In this document: positions 25,000-33,603 of the stretch, piece after piece
Position numbering within the stretch: position 1 is the stretch's first letter
How the letters are laid out: every line of letters begins with the position of its first letter
From: Mesorhizobium sp. M8A.F.Ca.ET.218.01.1.1
Lineage (GTDB): Bacteria; Pseudomonadota; Alphaproteobacteria; Rhizobiales; Rhizobiaceae
Assembly (NCBI RefSeq): GCF_004791165.1
Contig: NZ_SRUZ01000007.1
Location: forward strand, 124,001-188,000
DNA length: 64,000 bases
Reading direction: 5' to 3'
The notes under the pieces: model-generated
Told to the model about the DNA's origin: nothing
Seen by the model: the letters and a program-made list of their open reading frames with translations, nothing else
The model's database searches: none
Program-made: the position numbers and the translations under genes

Positions 25000-27309
25000 T
25001 CAGATCAGCTTCTCCAGCGTGATCGGCAAATCCCTGATCCGCTTTCCCGTCGCGTGGAACACCGCATTGGCGATGGCCGGCGCCATGCCGACGATCGCCA
25101 GTTCGCCGACGCCCTTGCCGCCGAGTACCGAGGAATGCAGGTCGGGGATGCCGACCGAGATCACCTCGATGTCGGGGATGTCGGCATTGGTGGGGACGAG
25201 ATAGTCGGCGAGGTTGTTGTTGACGATGCGGCCGTGGCGGCGGTCGACGATGCCTTCTTCGAGCAGCGCCTGGCCGATGCCCATGATGATGCCGCCCTTC
25301 CATTGGCTTTCGGCCAGCTTCGGATTGTAGAGCCGGCCCGAATCCAGCGCCGAAACCACGCGCGACACGCGCACCGTGCCGAAATCCTCGTCGACGCGCA
25401 CCTCGACGAAATGCGCGCACCAGGAGTGGCGGGAATAGTCGCCCTCGGTGTGCGGCAGCGCCATGGCGATGGTGGTGTAGTTCTTGTAGCGGTCTTCCGC
25501 CGTCGAATTGGCGGGCATGGTGTCGCCCGTCGCCTCGATGCGGTCGCGGCCGACGCTTTTGAGCAGGTCGGCGATCGAGACATCGGGGCCGTCGCCGCGT
25601 GGCGCGGTGATGCGGCCATTGGCGACGACCAAAGTGTTGGCCTGCAGCGCGTGGAAGGGCGAGCGCGGATCGCCGATCGCCAGACCGATCAGCTGGTCGA
25701 GCGCCGAGGACGCCGCCTTGTAGACCGCGCCGGTCATCACGCCGGCCAGCCGTGAGCCCCCGGAGACGCCGGCACGGGCAAAGCGGGAGTCCCCCAGTTT
25801 CACCACGACGTCGTCGGCGGACACGCCGACCGTCTCGGCGGCGGTCTGCGCCAGGATGGTGTAGGTGCCCTGGCCCATGTCGATCGAGGAGCTTTCGACC
25901 TCGACCGAGCCGTCGGCCAGGATGCGCACGACCGCTTCGCCATAGGCGCGCCGCACCGGATAGGTGCCGGCGGCCACGCCCCAGCCGATCAGATAGTTGC
26001 CGTCGCGCATCGAGCGTGGCTCGGGCGTGCGCCTGGCCCAGCCGAAGCGTTCGGCGCCTGCCGCAAAAGCCTCGCGCAACTGCCTGGTCGACCAGGCTTT
26101 TTTGGCATGCGGATCCTGCTCGGCGTAGTTGCGCAGCCGGATTTCCAGCGGATCGATGCCGACCTCGTAGGCGAGTTCGTCGATGGCGCTTTCGATGCCG
26201 AAGGCCGACGGGTTTTCGCCCGGCGCGCGCATGGCGCCCGGCACCACCGAATTCACCCTTACGACATTCTGCCTGGAGGAGAAGTTCGGCGTCGCGTACA
26301 TGATCGAGGTGACCGAGCCCAGCGGCTCGACCCACATGCCATCGATCGAGGTCTCGTTGACGCCGCGATGCACGATCGACTGGATCAGGCCGTCATGGTC
26401 GGCGCCGATCGTCACCGTCTGGCGGGTCGCGGCGCGGCCACCATAGCCGGTGAAGGTCTGTGCCCGCGTCATCACCAAGCGCACCGGCCGGCCGAGCATT
26501 TTGGCGGCACTTGCGGCCACCGCGCCATGGCTGAGCGCAAGCGCCTTGGAGCCGAAGCCGCCACCGACATAGGGCGACACCAGCCGGACATTCTCGAACG
26601 GCACGGCGAACCATTCGGCATAGGTGCGCGCCATGCCGTCCAGCCACTGGCTCGGCTCCCACACGGTGAGGTGGTCGCCTTCCCAGCGGGCGATCAGGCC
26701 ATGCGGCTCCATCGGCGCCTGGTATTCACGCGGTGTGTTGTAGGCGGCGCAGATCCGCACCGGGGCCGAGGCGAAGGCGGCCTGGGCGTCGCCCCATTCC
26801 TTGGTCATGGCATCGACGGGGATTCCGTCGCCGGCCTTGCCGTCGCTGAGGTCGACGATGGAAGGCGTCTCGTCGTAGCTGACCTTGACCATCGCCGCGG
26901 CGGCCACGGCCTGCTCGAAGGTCTCGGCGACGACGGCCGCGACATGCTGGCCCGAGAAGGTGATGTCGCGCGCCAGCGGACAATAGGGCCTGTCGGGCGG
27001 CGGGGTGCCGAACCAGTCCGAAGCGGTTTTCAGGCTGATGATGGTGTCCGGCGTCAGCACCTTGAGCACGCCCGGTGCCGCCTCGGCAGCCTTGCTGTCG
27101 ATGGCGCGCACCTTGCCGGATGCGATGGTGCTTTCGACCAGCACGGCATAGGCGAGCCCTTCGAGCTGCTGCTCGACGGCGTATTTGGCCGCACCCGTGA
27201 TCTTGGCCGGGCCGTCGACCCGCGACAGCCGGCCGCCGACCGCGTCGGCGCCGCCGTCGGATGCATCGCCCCGTTTCGATTCACCAACTCTGATGTCGTG
27301 CACGGTCAT
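25000..27309 (-). CDS. paoC: Aldehyde oxidoreductase molybdopterin-binding subunit (PaoC/YagR-like)
   Basis: Catalytic subunit of 769 residues in the xanthine oxidase family, with Mo-cytosine dinucleotide as the expected cofactor. The N-terminal aldehyde-oxidase a/b hammerhead domain covers about 25-145. The molybdopterin-binding part contains YVGGGFGSKALALSHG, MRAPGENPSAFGIES and the C-terminal GGKGVGELAIVGMAP block with the catalytic glutamate. The likely reaction is oxidation of aromatic or other aldehydes to acids. It is third in a tightly coupled operon, overlapping the FAD subunit gene by four bases. The E. coli complex needs the XdhC-like chaperone PaoD, and no such gene follows here. 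Confidence 0.9.
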   Translation of the reverse strand: MTVHDIRVGESKRGDASDGGADAVGGRLSRVDGPAKITGAAKYAVEQQLEGLAYAVLVESTIASGKVRAIDSKAAEAAPGVLKVLTPDTIISLKTASDWFGTPPPDRPYCPLARDITFSGQHVAAVVAETFEQAVAAAAMVKVSYDETPSIVDLSDGKAGDGIPVDAMTKEWGDAQAAFASAPVRICAAYNTPREYQAPMEPHGLIARWEGDHLTVWEPSQWLDGMARTYAEWFAVPFENVRLVSPYVGGGFGSKALALSHGAVAASAAKMLGRPVRLVMTRAQTFTGYGGRAATRQTVTIGADHDGLIQSIVHRGVNETSIDGMWVEPLGSVTSIMYATPNFSSRQNVVRVNSVVPGAMRAPGENPSAFGIESAIDELAYEVGIDPLEIRLRNYAEQDPHAKKAWSTRQLREAFAAGAERFGWARRTPEPRSMRDGNYLIGWGVAAGTYPVRRAYGEAVVRILADGSVEVESSSIDMGQGTYTILAQTAAETVGVSADDVVVKLGDSRFARAGVSGGSRLAGVMTGAVYKAASSALDQLIGLAIGDPRSPFHALQANTLVVANGRITAPRGDGPDVSIADLLKSVGRDRIEATGDTMPANSTAEDRYKNYTTIAMALPHTEGDYSRHSWCAHFVEVRVDEDFGTVRVSRVVSALDSGRLYNPKLAESQWKGGIIMGIGQALLEEGIVDRRHGRIVNNNLADYLVPTNADIPDIEVISVGIPDLHSSVLGGKGVGELAIVGMAPAIANAVFHATGKRIRDLPITLEKLI

Positions 27310-28289
27310 GCCGTTTCTCCCATCTTGAGGATAGCCCGTGCGACGACACGCGGCGCGAGCTCGATCTTGTAGTGGTTGGCGCCATGGTCGACAGCGCCTT
27401 CGACGGCGAGCAGGCTGGCGGCGCGAACAGCTTCCGGCTCCAGCATCTTGCCTTTCAAGGCGTCTTCCACGGCGCGCGCCCGCCAGGGTTTGGTGGCGAC
27501 GCCACCGAGCGCGACGCGCAGGTCGCGGATGGTGCGTCCGTCAGCTTCCAGTTCGAGGCCGACGGCGGCACTTGCGGCGGCGAACTCGTAGGACTGCCGG
27601 TCGCGGACCTTCAGATAAGTCGAACGCCGGACGGCCGCGGAGGAGGGGATTTCGATGGCGGTGATCATCTCGCCCGGCTCGATCGCGTGTTCCTTGTCCG
27701 GCGTCGTGCCGGGCAGCAGGAAAAAGTCATCGACGAGGATGCGCCGATCGCCGAGATGAACTGTTGCATCGAAAGCGACAAGCGCCGTGGCGAGGTCGCC
27801 GGGATACATGGCGATGCAGGCCTCGCTGGTGCCGAGCACGGCATGGCCCCTGGTGACACCGCCGATCGCCGAACAGCCGCTGCCTGGTTCGCGCTTGTTG
27901 CAGGCGGCAAAATTCGAGGGATCGCGGAAATAGGGGCAGCGCGTGCGCTGCATGAGATTGCCGCCAATGGTCGCCATGTTGCGGATCTGCGCCGAAGCCG
28001 CTTGCCACAGCGCCTCCGAGATGGCGGGGAAGCGGCCCTTGATGTCCGCGTGGTCGGCGACATGGCTCATCGTCGCGAGCGCGCCGATGATGGCGCCGCG
28101 CTCGTCGATCTCGATCCGGTCCAGCCCCTCGAGATGGGTGATGTCGACCAGCGTGTCTGGCTCGGCGATGCCGCATTTGGCGAGGTCGATCAGCGTGGTG
28201 CCGCCGGCGAGCAGCATGGCGCCGGGGAGCGCGGCCGTCTGGCGGGCGGCGTCGGCCGAGGTGGCGCGAAGGTAGGAAAAATCCCTCAT
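27306..28289 (-). CDS. paoB: Aldehyde oxidoreductase FAD-binding subunit (PaoB/YagS-like)
   Basis: FAD subunit of 327 residues. The CO-dehydrogenase flavoprotein fold is seen in AALPGAMLLAGGTTLIDLAK and IRNMATIGGNLMQRTRCPYF. A cysteine-rich insert (TRCPYFRD..FAACNKREPGSGCSAI) corresponds to the extra [4Fe-4S] cluster site known from E. coli PaoB and distinguishes it from ordinary xanthine dehydrogenase FAD subunits. The open frame extends upstream to 28622, but the ATG at 28289 overlaps the 2Fe-2S gene stop by four bases and matches the family start (MRDFSYLRATSAD). It passes electrons from the iron-sulfur subunit to the acceptor. Confidence 0.9.
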   Translation of the reverse strand: MRDFSYLRATSADAARQTAALPGAMLLAGGTTLIDLAKCGIAEPDTLVDITHLEGLDRIEIDERGAIIGALATMSHVADHADIKGRFPAISEALWQAASAQIRNMATIGGNLMQRTRCPYFRDPSNFAACNKREPGSGCSAIGGVTRGHAVLGTSEACIAMYPGDLATALVAFDATVHLGDRRILVDDFFLLPGTTPDKEHAIEPGEMITAIEIPSSAAVRRSTYLKVRDRQSYEFAAASAAVGLELEADGRTIRDLRVALGGVATKPWRARAVEDALKGKMLEPEAVRAASLLAVEGAVDHGANHYKIELAPRVVARAILKMGETA

Positions 28290-28759
28290 GACGCGGCCTC
28301 CAACGCTGCTTGGCGCACGGCGGCGACGATGTGCGGATAAGCGCCGCAGCGGCAGAGATTGCCGGCCATGTATTCGCGGATTTCCTCGTCCGATCCGGCA
28401 TGGCCCTCGCGGATGCAGGCCACCGCCGACATGATCTGGCCTGATGTGCAATAGCCGCACTGGAAGGCGTCCTGTTCGAGGAAGGCAGCCTGCACGGGAT
28501 GCAGTTCGCCCTCCCGTGCAAGCCCCTCTATGGTGGTGATGGTGCGGCCTTCGGCCTGGGCTGCCAGCATCAGGCAGGCCAGCACGCGCTCGCCGTCGAC
28601 ATGGACGGTGCAGGCACCGCACTGGCCGTGGTCGCAGCCCTTCTTGGTGCCGGTCAGGCCGAGCCTGTCACGCAAGGCATCGAGCAGCGTGACACGCGGT
28701 TCGAGCTGCAACTCGTGATGCCGGCCGTTGATATCGAGATGGACGGGGATTTTCGTCAT
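28286..28759 (-). CDS. paoA: Aldehyde oxidoreductase [2Fe-2S] subunit (PaoA/YagT-like)
   Basis: Iron-sulfur subunit of 157 residues with two [2Fe-2S] domains. The plant-ferredoxin-like cluster motif is CDHGQCGACTVHVDGERVLAC (about 42-62, given in two parts by its cysteines) and the four-helix domain motif is FQCGYCTSGQI with LCRCGAYPHI near the C-terminus. Unlike E. coli PaoA there is no Tat signal, so this complex should be cytoplasmic. It is the first gene of the operon and reads away from the tetR gene. Confidence 0.92.
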   Translation of the reverse strand: MTKIPVHLDINGRHHELQLEPRVTLLDALRDRLGLTGTKKGCDHGQCGACTVHVDGERVLACLMLAAQAEGRTITTIEGLAREGELHPVQAAFLEQDAFQCGYCTSGQIMSAVACIREGHAGSDEEIREYMAGNLCRCGAYPHIVAAVRQAALEAAS

Positions 28760-28825
28760 GGGCGTCTGGCTCCAGTTGCTTGACGCTGAGGGAATGAATT
28801 GGCGCTTTGGAAGGGAAGGGCAAGG

Positions 28826-28891
28826 TCAGGCGACAGCCAATCCACCGCGGGTGAGGAAGCTGACAGCTTGCGGCTTCGAAAGACGTGACAT
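28826..28891 (-). CDS. Possible 21-codon leader peptide upstream of paoA
   Basis: A short frame on the paoA strand begins at ATG 28891, preceded by an AGGGAG ribosome site at good spacing, and ends at TGA 28826-28828, 66 bp before the paoA start. The product begins MSRLSKPQAV and ends GGLAVA. It lies between the TetR palindrome and paoA, so it is inside the likely 5' leader. It could be a regulatory upstream ORF or chance; I know of no family. Confidence 0.35.
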   Translation of the reverse strand: MSRLSKPQAVSFLTRGGLAVA

Positions 28892-28929
28892 ACCGGGCTC
28901 CCTGATTATATGATAAAGGTGCTCCACTA

Positions 28930-28949
28930 AAACGGAGGCGCCTCCGTTT
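28930..28949. promoter_or_regulatory. Perfect 20-bp palindrome, probable TetR operator
   Basis: AAACGGAGGCGCCTCCGTTT is fully self-complementary and lies 24 bp before the first tetR codon at 28973 and about 40 bp upstream of the small leader ORF of the paoABC side. Length and symmetry fit a TetR/AcrR dimer or dimer-of-dimers site. The start side of the operon carries an AT-rich GATTATATGATAAAGG at 28904-28919 that could hold a minus-10 element. Confidence 0.7.
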
Positions 28950-28972
28950 ATTTACGTGGGGGCTGGCCAGGC

Positions 28973-29626
28973 ATGGTTCAAGCCCCCATATCCCTGGTGG
29001 AGAAAAAATTGGCTTTTGAGCCCGTCACAACCGTCGACCAAAAACCCGCCGCCGCCGACAAGCCGTTGCGCGCGGATGCGCAACGCAACCGCGACCGGCT
29101 GGTCGAGATGGCGGCTTCGGTCTTCGCCGAGCGCGGCATCGACGCCTCGCTGGAGGAGATCGCCCGGCGCGCCGGCGTCGGCATCGGCACGCTCTACCGC
29201 CATTTCCCTACGCGCGAGCATCTGGTCGAGGTGGTCTATCGCCGCGAGGTGGAGGGGTTGTGCGCGGCGGCTGGCGAGCTTGCGGCAAAACATCCCTCGG
29301 ATGTCGCGCTGGAAGAATGGATGCGCCGCTTCGTCGACTATATCGCCACCAAGCGCGGCCTGGCGACCAGCCTGCGCATCCTTCTCACCACCAATTCGAC
29401 GCTGTTTTCCGACACGTCGGGACGAGTGTCGCAGGCGCTGCGGCAACTGGTGGATGCGGCGGTCGCCGACGGCACGATCCGCGGCGACGTCGATGCCTCC
29501 GACGTGCTGCACGCGCTGGGCGGCATCTACTCGGCACCCGACACCCCTGAATGGCGCGACCGCTCGCGCCGGCTGGTCAAGCTGTTGATGGATGGCTTGC
29601 GGTTCGGGGCTGTAAAGGCGGGATGA
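28973..29626 (+). CDS. TetR/AcrR-family transcriptional repressor
   Basis: Repressor of 217 residues with the helix-turn-helix at about 52-75 (SLEEIARRAGVGIGTLYRHFPTREHLVEVVY). The C-terminal ligand domain (about 100-205) matches the SbtR-like type seen in TetR proteins that control oxidoreductases. The first 30 residues are polar and poorly conserved in style, so an internal start is possible. Being divergent from paoABC with a perfect palindrome between them, it very likely represses that operon and itself in response to an aldehyde or aromatic ligand. Confidence 0.9.
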   Translation: MVQAPISLVEKKLAFEPVTTVDQKPAAADKPLRADAQRNRDRLVEMAASVFAERGIDASLEEIARRAGVGIGTLYRHFPTREHLVEVVYRREVEGLCAAAGELAAKHPSDVALEEWMRRFVDYIATKRGLATSLRILLTTNSTLFSDTSGRVSQALRQLVDAAVADGTIRGDVDASDVLHALGGIYSAPDTPEWRDRSRRLVKLLMDGLRFGAVKAG

Positions 29627-30230
29627 AGAGGCGCCTGGACTGCACCAGACGCGCCAGTCCCGGCTTTCGATTCTGAGCGGTGATCGGTTATGCTGCGCCG
29701 CAAAACACCAATTATTTCATATGTTTCTCTGTCTCTAATTTGTTATAAATCGCATATTGAAAATATAATTTTCGACGATTCATAGAGAAATTTGGATGTT
29801 TCTTCCGGGATGCAACCGGGAATATGTGCGGCTTTACCCGAACAACCTCATGCACTCCGCGCGATCAGCGGCCACCTTGGCGTTAGCGGCTAAATCAGGG
29901 CGGTTTTTAGTCATTTCCTAGCCTTCCATTCACAAAACTATTTCAGCGCGGTAAATCTTTTGTGTTGCGCTGCACCATTCCGTGGAAGCACTCATTGGCC
30001 AACTGGAAACGCGCGGCGAAGGGTTCCGTCAAGTTGACCAACTTGAGCTTTCCGCTGGCAGACATCCGATATCGGACCCGTCCCGGACGGGCTCGTGGAG
30101 CGCGGATTTGGCATTGTCGGCGCTTTGGCGAACGTGAGCGGCGGCAAGGATGCGGGTCGTCCGTTGCGAACCATCCCTTTGACTCCCGAAGCCGGGAATC
30201 CGTGGTGATAACCCGGCAGCCTCATCAGAG
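29627..30230. other. Gene-free AT-rich interval before the glycan cluster
   Basis: No convincing gene is seen in this 600-bp stretch. The part from about 29700 to 29800 is distinctly AT-rich for this genome and contains the palindrome GAAAATATAATTTTC at 29759-29773, which could be an operator or a nucleoid-protein site. A 97-codon frame at 29962-30255 has no recognisable features and an unfavourable composition. The interval probably carries the promoter of the acyltransferase operon. Confidence 0.5.
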
Positions 30231-31451
30231 ATGTTCCGCCGGCGGAAGCGGCTGATGGGAAACTCTCGCGATACCCAGCTGGACGGATTGAGGGCCATCG
30301 CCGTCACGTTGGTGCTGTATTCCCATTTCTTCGCGGCGGGAGGCTCTTCTTTCTGGGGCCACATCGGCGTGCGGCTGTTCTTCGTGCTCAGCGGCTTTCT
30401 CATCACGCGCCTTCTCCTGGAAGCGCGTTCGGCGGCTGAATTTGAGGCCGCGCCCGCGCTGAGATCCTTCTACATCAGGCGGGCACTGCGAATATTGCCG
30501 CCCTATTTTGCCGTGCTGGGCGTCGTCTGGATGGTTGACCTGGAGCATTCCAGGGGATCGCTGATCTGGCACGCCCTTTACCTGTCGAATTTCTGGTACG
30601 CGCTGCGCAATGACTGGTCGCCCTGGCTGCTTTGCCATTTCTGGAGCCTGAGCATCGAGGAGCAGTTCTATATCGCCTGGCCGCTGGTCGTCTTGCTGGC
30701 GCCACGCCGCCGCCTCGAGGCGATCTGCATCGGCGTCATCGTGCTGTCATTGTCGTATCGCTTTTACTGGCCGATCACTGGAACCCCCGCGCTGGCGCGC
30801 GATCTGCTTCCGCCGGCGTCCATGGACGCGCTCGCGTCGGGTGCGTGGCTTGCCGTCTACCGAACCAGGGCCACCGTCTTGCCACAGTGGCTACGGCTTG
30901 GCTGGCCGGCGCTTGCGGTCGCGTTTTTCGCCCTGCAGTGGTTTGCTCCGGCGCCGCCAGACACTGTCCAGGAATGGGGCCGCTGGCTGCTGTCGCAAAT
31001 CCTTCCGCTCGGGCCTCTCGTGATGATCGTCGCGAGTTGTTCTCGAGGCCATCGGGGGTACCGGGGCTGGCTTCTCGAACTGCCGCCGCTCACCGCCCTT
31101 GGCCGCGTCAGCTATGGCGTCTATCTGTACCACCCCATACTCCTGTCGTTGGCCGTCAAGTCCCAGCCGTGGATCCCCGTCAACGTCTCGGAGCAGGGGG
31201 CGGGTCGGTTCCTGGTTGCAGGAACGGCCACCCTTATCCTGGCCTCGGTATCGTGGCTGGTTTTCGAAAAGCCGCTCAACAGCTTCAAGCGCTACTTTCC
31301 CTATGTCGCGCCAGGAGCTGGCACGCGCATCCGGGCCCGCGCCGACACGACCGACGCCGGATGGCCCAGAGGCGCGGCAGGGGCTTATCCCGGTGGCTTG
31401 CTCGATGGCCGCGAGGCGGCAGGCGATCTTCAACGAACGGATCGGAGCTGA
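30231..31451 (+). CDS. Membrane acyltransferase (OafA/YrhL, acyltransferase-3 family)
   Basis: Integral-membrane acyltransferase of 406 residues that would O-acylate a surface polysaccharide. About ten hydrophobic helices are visible. Family blocks include LDGLRAIAVTLVLYSHFFAAGG with the conserved His, FYIRRALRILPPYFAVL with the RR-P motif, and LSIEEQFYIAWPLVVL. The C-terminal 50 residues are polar and proline-rich. An in-frame ATG at 30255 has a slightly better ribosome site and starts nearer the domain. It is the first gene of a four-gene co-directional glycan cassette; the next gene starts 2 bp after its stop. Confidence 0.9.
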   Translation: MFRRRKRLMGNSRDTQLDGLRAIAVTLVLYSHFFAAGGSSFWGHIGVRLFFVLSGFLITRLLLEARSAAEFEAAPALRSFYIRRALRILPPYFAVLGVVWMVDLEHSRGSLIWHALYLSNFWYALRNDWSPWLLCHFWSLSIEEQFYIAWPLVVLLAPRRRLEAICIGVIVLSLSYRFYWPITGTPALARDLLPPASMDALASGAWLAVYRTRATVLPQWLRLGWPALAVAFFALQWFAPAPPDTVQEWGRWLLSQILPLGPLVMIVASCSRGHRGYRGWLLELPPLTALGRVSYGVYLYHPILLSLAVKSQPWIPVNVSEQGAGRFLVAGTATLILASVSWLVFEKPLNSFKRYFPYVAPGAGTRIRARADTTDAGWPRGAAGAYPGGLLDGREAAGDLQRTDRS

Positions 31452-31453
31452 CC

Positions 31454-32557
31454 ATGGCCGCTCCCCTGGTATCCGTTCTGCTGCCGGTCTACAACGCGGG
31501 ACCCTATCTCAGCACCGCGCTCGGCAGCATCCTGCGGCAGGACCACGATCGCCTGGAGGTCATTGCGATCGACGACGGCTCGACGGACAACTCCCTGCAA
31601 ATCCTGCAGCGGCACCGGCAGGCCGACAATCGGATCTCCATCATCTCCCGCGAAAACCGGGGCCTCATCGCAACCCTCAACGAGGGTTTGGCTGTCGCTC
31701 GGGGCGACCTTATCGCCAGGATGGACGCGGACGATATCGCCTATCCGTCACGCCTGTCGCGACAGGTGGCGCTGTTCGACCGGCAGCCCGATCTCGCTCT
31801 GTGTGGCGCCGGCTTCGATACCTTGCTTCGCAACCGCGTCGCCAAGGGTACACCCGATCCGGTCTTCCGGTTCGGCCAGCTCCGTATATTGTCGATGTTC
31901 TTCACGATATTCATGCACTCCACGGTTGTATACAACCGGAAAGTCATAAAGGACGACGTTCTATTCTACGACCCGAAATACAAACATGCCGAGGATTTCG
32001 ACCTCTTCAGGCGGCTCGCCGATCGTTACCCGGCGGCGATGATCCCCGAAAACCTGATCGTCTACCGTATCCATGACGGGAGCGTAACGAGCAGGCACAG
32101 GAAGGAGATGCGCCGGACACATCTGACGATCGTGGCCGAGAACCTCGAGCGGGAAGGCCTGGCACAGGATACGCGCGATCTGCGCGACATCGGCGAGGCC
32201 GTTTCGACCGACACGGTTCGCCGGGCCGCGGCGTTCATTCTTGCACTCGAGGCAAGGATCTCCGCGCTGCCGACGGAAACGCGGCCGAGTTTTGCGGCCG
32301 GCGCGTTGAACCTGTTCTATTTCCTCTACCAACTGATAGGCGACGAAATGCAACCTCCGCTGACGCACGAATTCCTGACGCGGACCGCGAAATGGAATTT
32401 CATTCGACGCCGCGAAAAGTACGCGTTGCGTCCCGCCGCCTACGCGCCATGGTTCAGTCTCGTCTCGATGTCGGCCGGCCGCCAGGCGGACGCCGTGGCG
32501 CGGTACCTGAAATCCGCGCCTGCCGCGGCGGTCCTGGCGTCCCATCAGTTGAGCTAG
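31454..32557 (+). CDS. Family 2 glycosyltransferase
   Basis: GT-A-fold glycosyltransferase of 367 residues. The N-terminal domain shows VSVLLPVYNAGPYL, the nucleotide-binding IDDGSTDNS and the metal-binding DMDADD-type motif (ARMDADDIAYPSRL). The helical C-terminal third (about 230-367) has no clear family features. No signal or membrane helices are visible, so it acts at the cytoplasmic face. It starts at ATG 31454 directly after the acyltransferase stop; the long upstream extension of this frame is a shadow of that gene. It would add one sugar to a lipid-linked glycan, but donor and acceptor are unknown. Confidence 0.9.
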   Translation: MAAPLVSVLLPVYNAGPYLSTALGSILRQDHDRLEVIAIDDGSTDNSLQILQRHRQADNRISIISRENRGLIATLNEGLAVARGDLIARMDADDIAYPSRLSRQVALFDRQPDLALCGAGFDTLLRNRVAKGTPDPVFRFGQLRILSMFFTIFMHSTVVYNRKVIKDDVLFYDPKYKHAEDFDLFRRLADRYPAAMIPENLIVYRIHDGSVTSRHRKEMRRTHLTIVAENLEREGLAQDTRDLRDIGEAVSTDTVRRAAAFILALEARISALPTETRPSFAAGALNLFYFLYQLIGDEMQPPLTHEFLTRTAKWNFIRRREKYALRPAAYAPWFSLVSMSAGRQADAVARYLKSAPAAAVLASHQLS

Positions 32558-32565
32558 CGGCAGGG

Positions 32566-33594
32566 ATGACCGTCAAAGCCCGCCCACCCACGCAGCGCCA
32601 TCGCCGGACGGAGCTTGTCCCCGTCGATCCCCGGCCCGAGCGGTCGCCGCCGGCGGTCAGCTTCATCATATGCACGCGCAACCGTGTCGCCGTGCTCGAG
32701 ACTTGCATCAGGTCGGTCCAAAGCGCGTGCCGCGCCCATGCCGGCTTCGCGGCCGAACTCGTGGTCGTCGACAATGGTTCGGTCGACCGCACGGCGGAGC
32801 GCCTGGCCGGCATCGCCGAAATATCCGATATCCCGTTCACAGCCGTGCGCGAGCCGCGCCCCGGATTGGCCGCCGCCCGCAACGCCGGTGTGGCGCGCGC
32901 GCGCGGCCGCGTGCTGGTCTTCGTCGATGATGATTGCGAGGTCGATGGCGATTACCTCCGCGATCTGGAACGACACTATGCTTCCGGCGAACAATGGCTC
33001 ATCCGTGGCGGCTGCGTCGAACTCGGCGATCCCAGGGATTTGCCGTTCACGATCAAGCGCTCGCGGGTGCGCGAGCGGCTCACCCCCGATGTTCATCCGG
33101 GCGGCTTCGTGCTTGGCTGCAACATGGTGATGCACCGCGATGTCGCGGCCCGTATCGGTCATTTCGACGAACGGTTCGGCGCCGGCGGCCCGCTGCGGTC
33201 AGCGGAAGACACGGATTACCTTGTTCGAGCGATGCTGCTCGGCATCCCGGTCGAATATGTGCCCGATATGACAGTTTTCCATCATCATGGCCGGCGAGAC
33301 CGCAAATCGATCGAAAAGCTCCACCGCGACTACAGCTTCGGCAATGGCGCCCTTTGCCTGAAACATGTCCGCCATGCGCCCTGGCTGCTTCGCCATTTCT
33401 ATTGGGCCACGAGAGGGGCTTTGCGGGAGTTGGCGGGTGGTCCGCGGTTCGACCGCGAACTCCAGCTGTCGCATTGGCCGATCGTCGTCATGAATCTGAC
33501 CGGCGCGGCTAGATTTGCGGCTCTTTTGCTGGCGAGATGGCCGCAAGAAGTGCAAGTGCCGCAGGATCGGCAGGCAGATGCCCAGGCGAGGTGA
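32566..33594 (+). CDS. Family 2 glycosyltransferase (second)
   Basis: Glycosyltransferase of 342 residues with the family-2 blocks VSFIICTRNRVAVLETCI, VVVDNGSVDRTAE, LVFVDDDCEVDGDYL (metal site) and AEDTDYLVRAM. It resembles rhizobial glycosyltransferases with a C-terminal half that carries a short amphipathic stretch near 270-300. It begins at ATG 32566 with CAGGG before it, 9 bp after the first glycosyltransferase, and ends 9 bp before the exporter gene. All four genes are evidently one transcript. Confidence 0.9.
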   Translation: MTVKARPPTQRHRRTELVPVDPRPERSPPAVSFIICTRNRVAVLETCIRSVQSACRAHAGFAAELVVVDNGSVDRTAERLAGIAEISDIPFTAVREPRPGLAAARNAGVARARGRVLVFVDDDCEVDGDYLRDLERHYASGEQWLIRGGCVELGDPRDLPFTIKRSRVRERLTPDVHPGGFVLGCNMVMHRDVAARIGHFDERFGAGGPLRSAEDTDYLVRAMLLGIPVEYVPDMTVFHHHGRRDRKSIEKLHRDYSFGNGALCLKHVRHAPWLLRHFYWATRGALRELAGGPRFDRELQLSHWPIVVMNLTGAARFAALLLARWPQEVQVPQDRQADAQAR

Positions 33595-33603
33595 CAGGCC
33601 ATA

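Noticed and set aside
29824..29889. Short frame starting MCG in the AT-rich interval, considered as an asparagine-synthetase start
   Set aside because: It stops after about 20 codons and no further synthetase motif follows.
29962..30255. 97-codon frame before the acyltransferase gene
   Set aside because: Cys/Arg-rich product without any recognisable features, no ribosome site, and overlap with the acyltransferase start.
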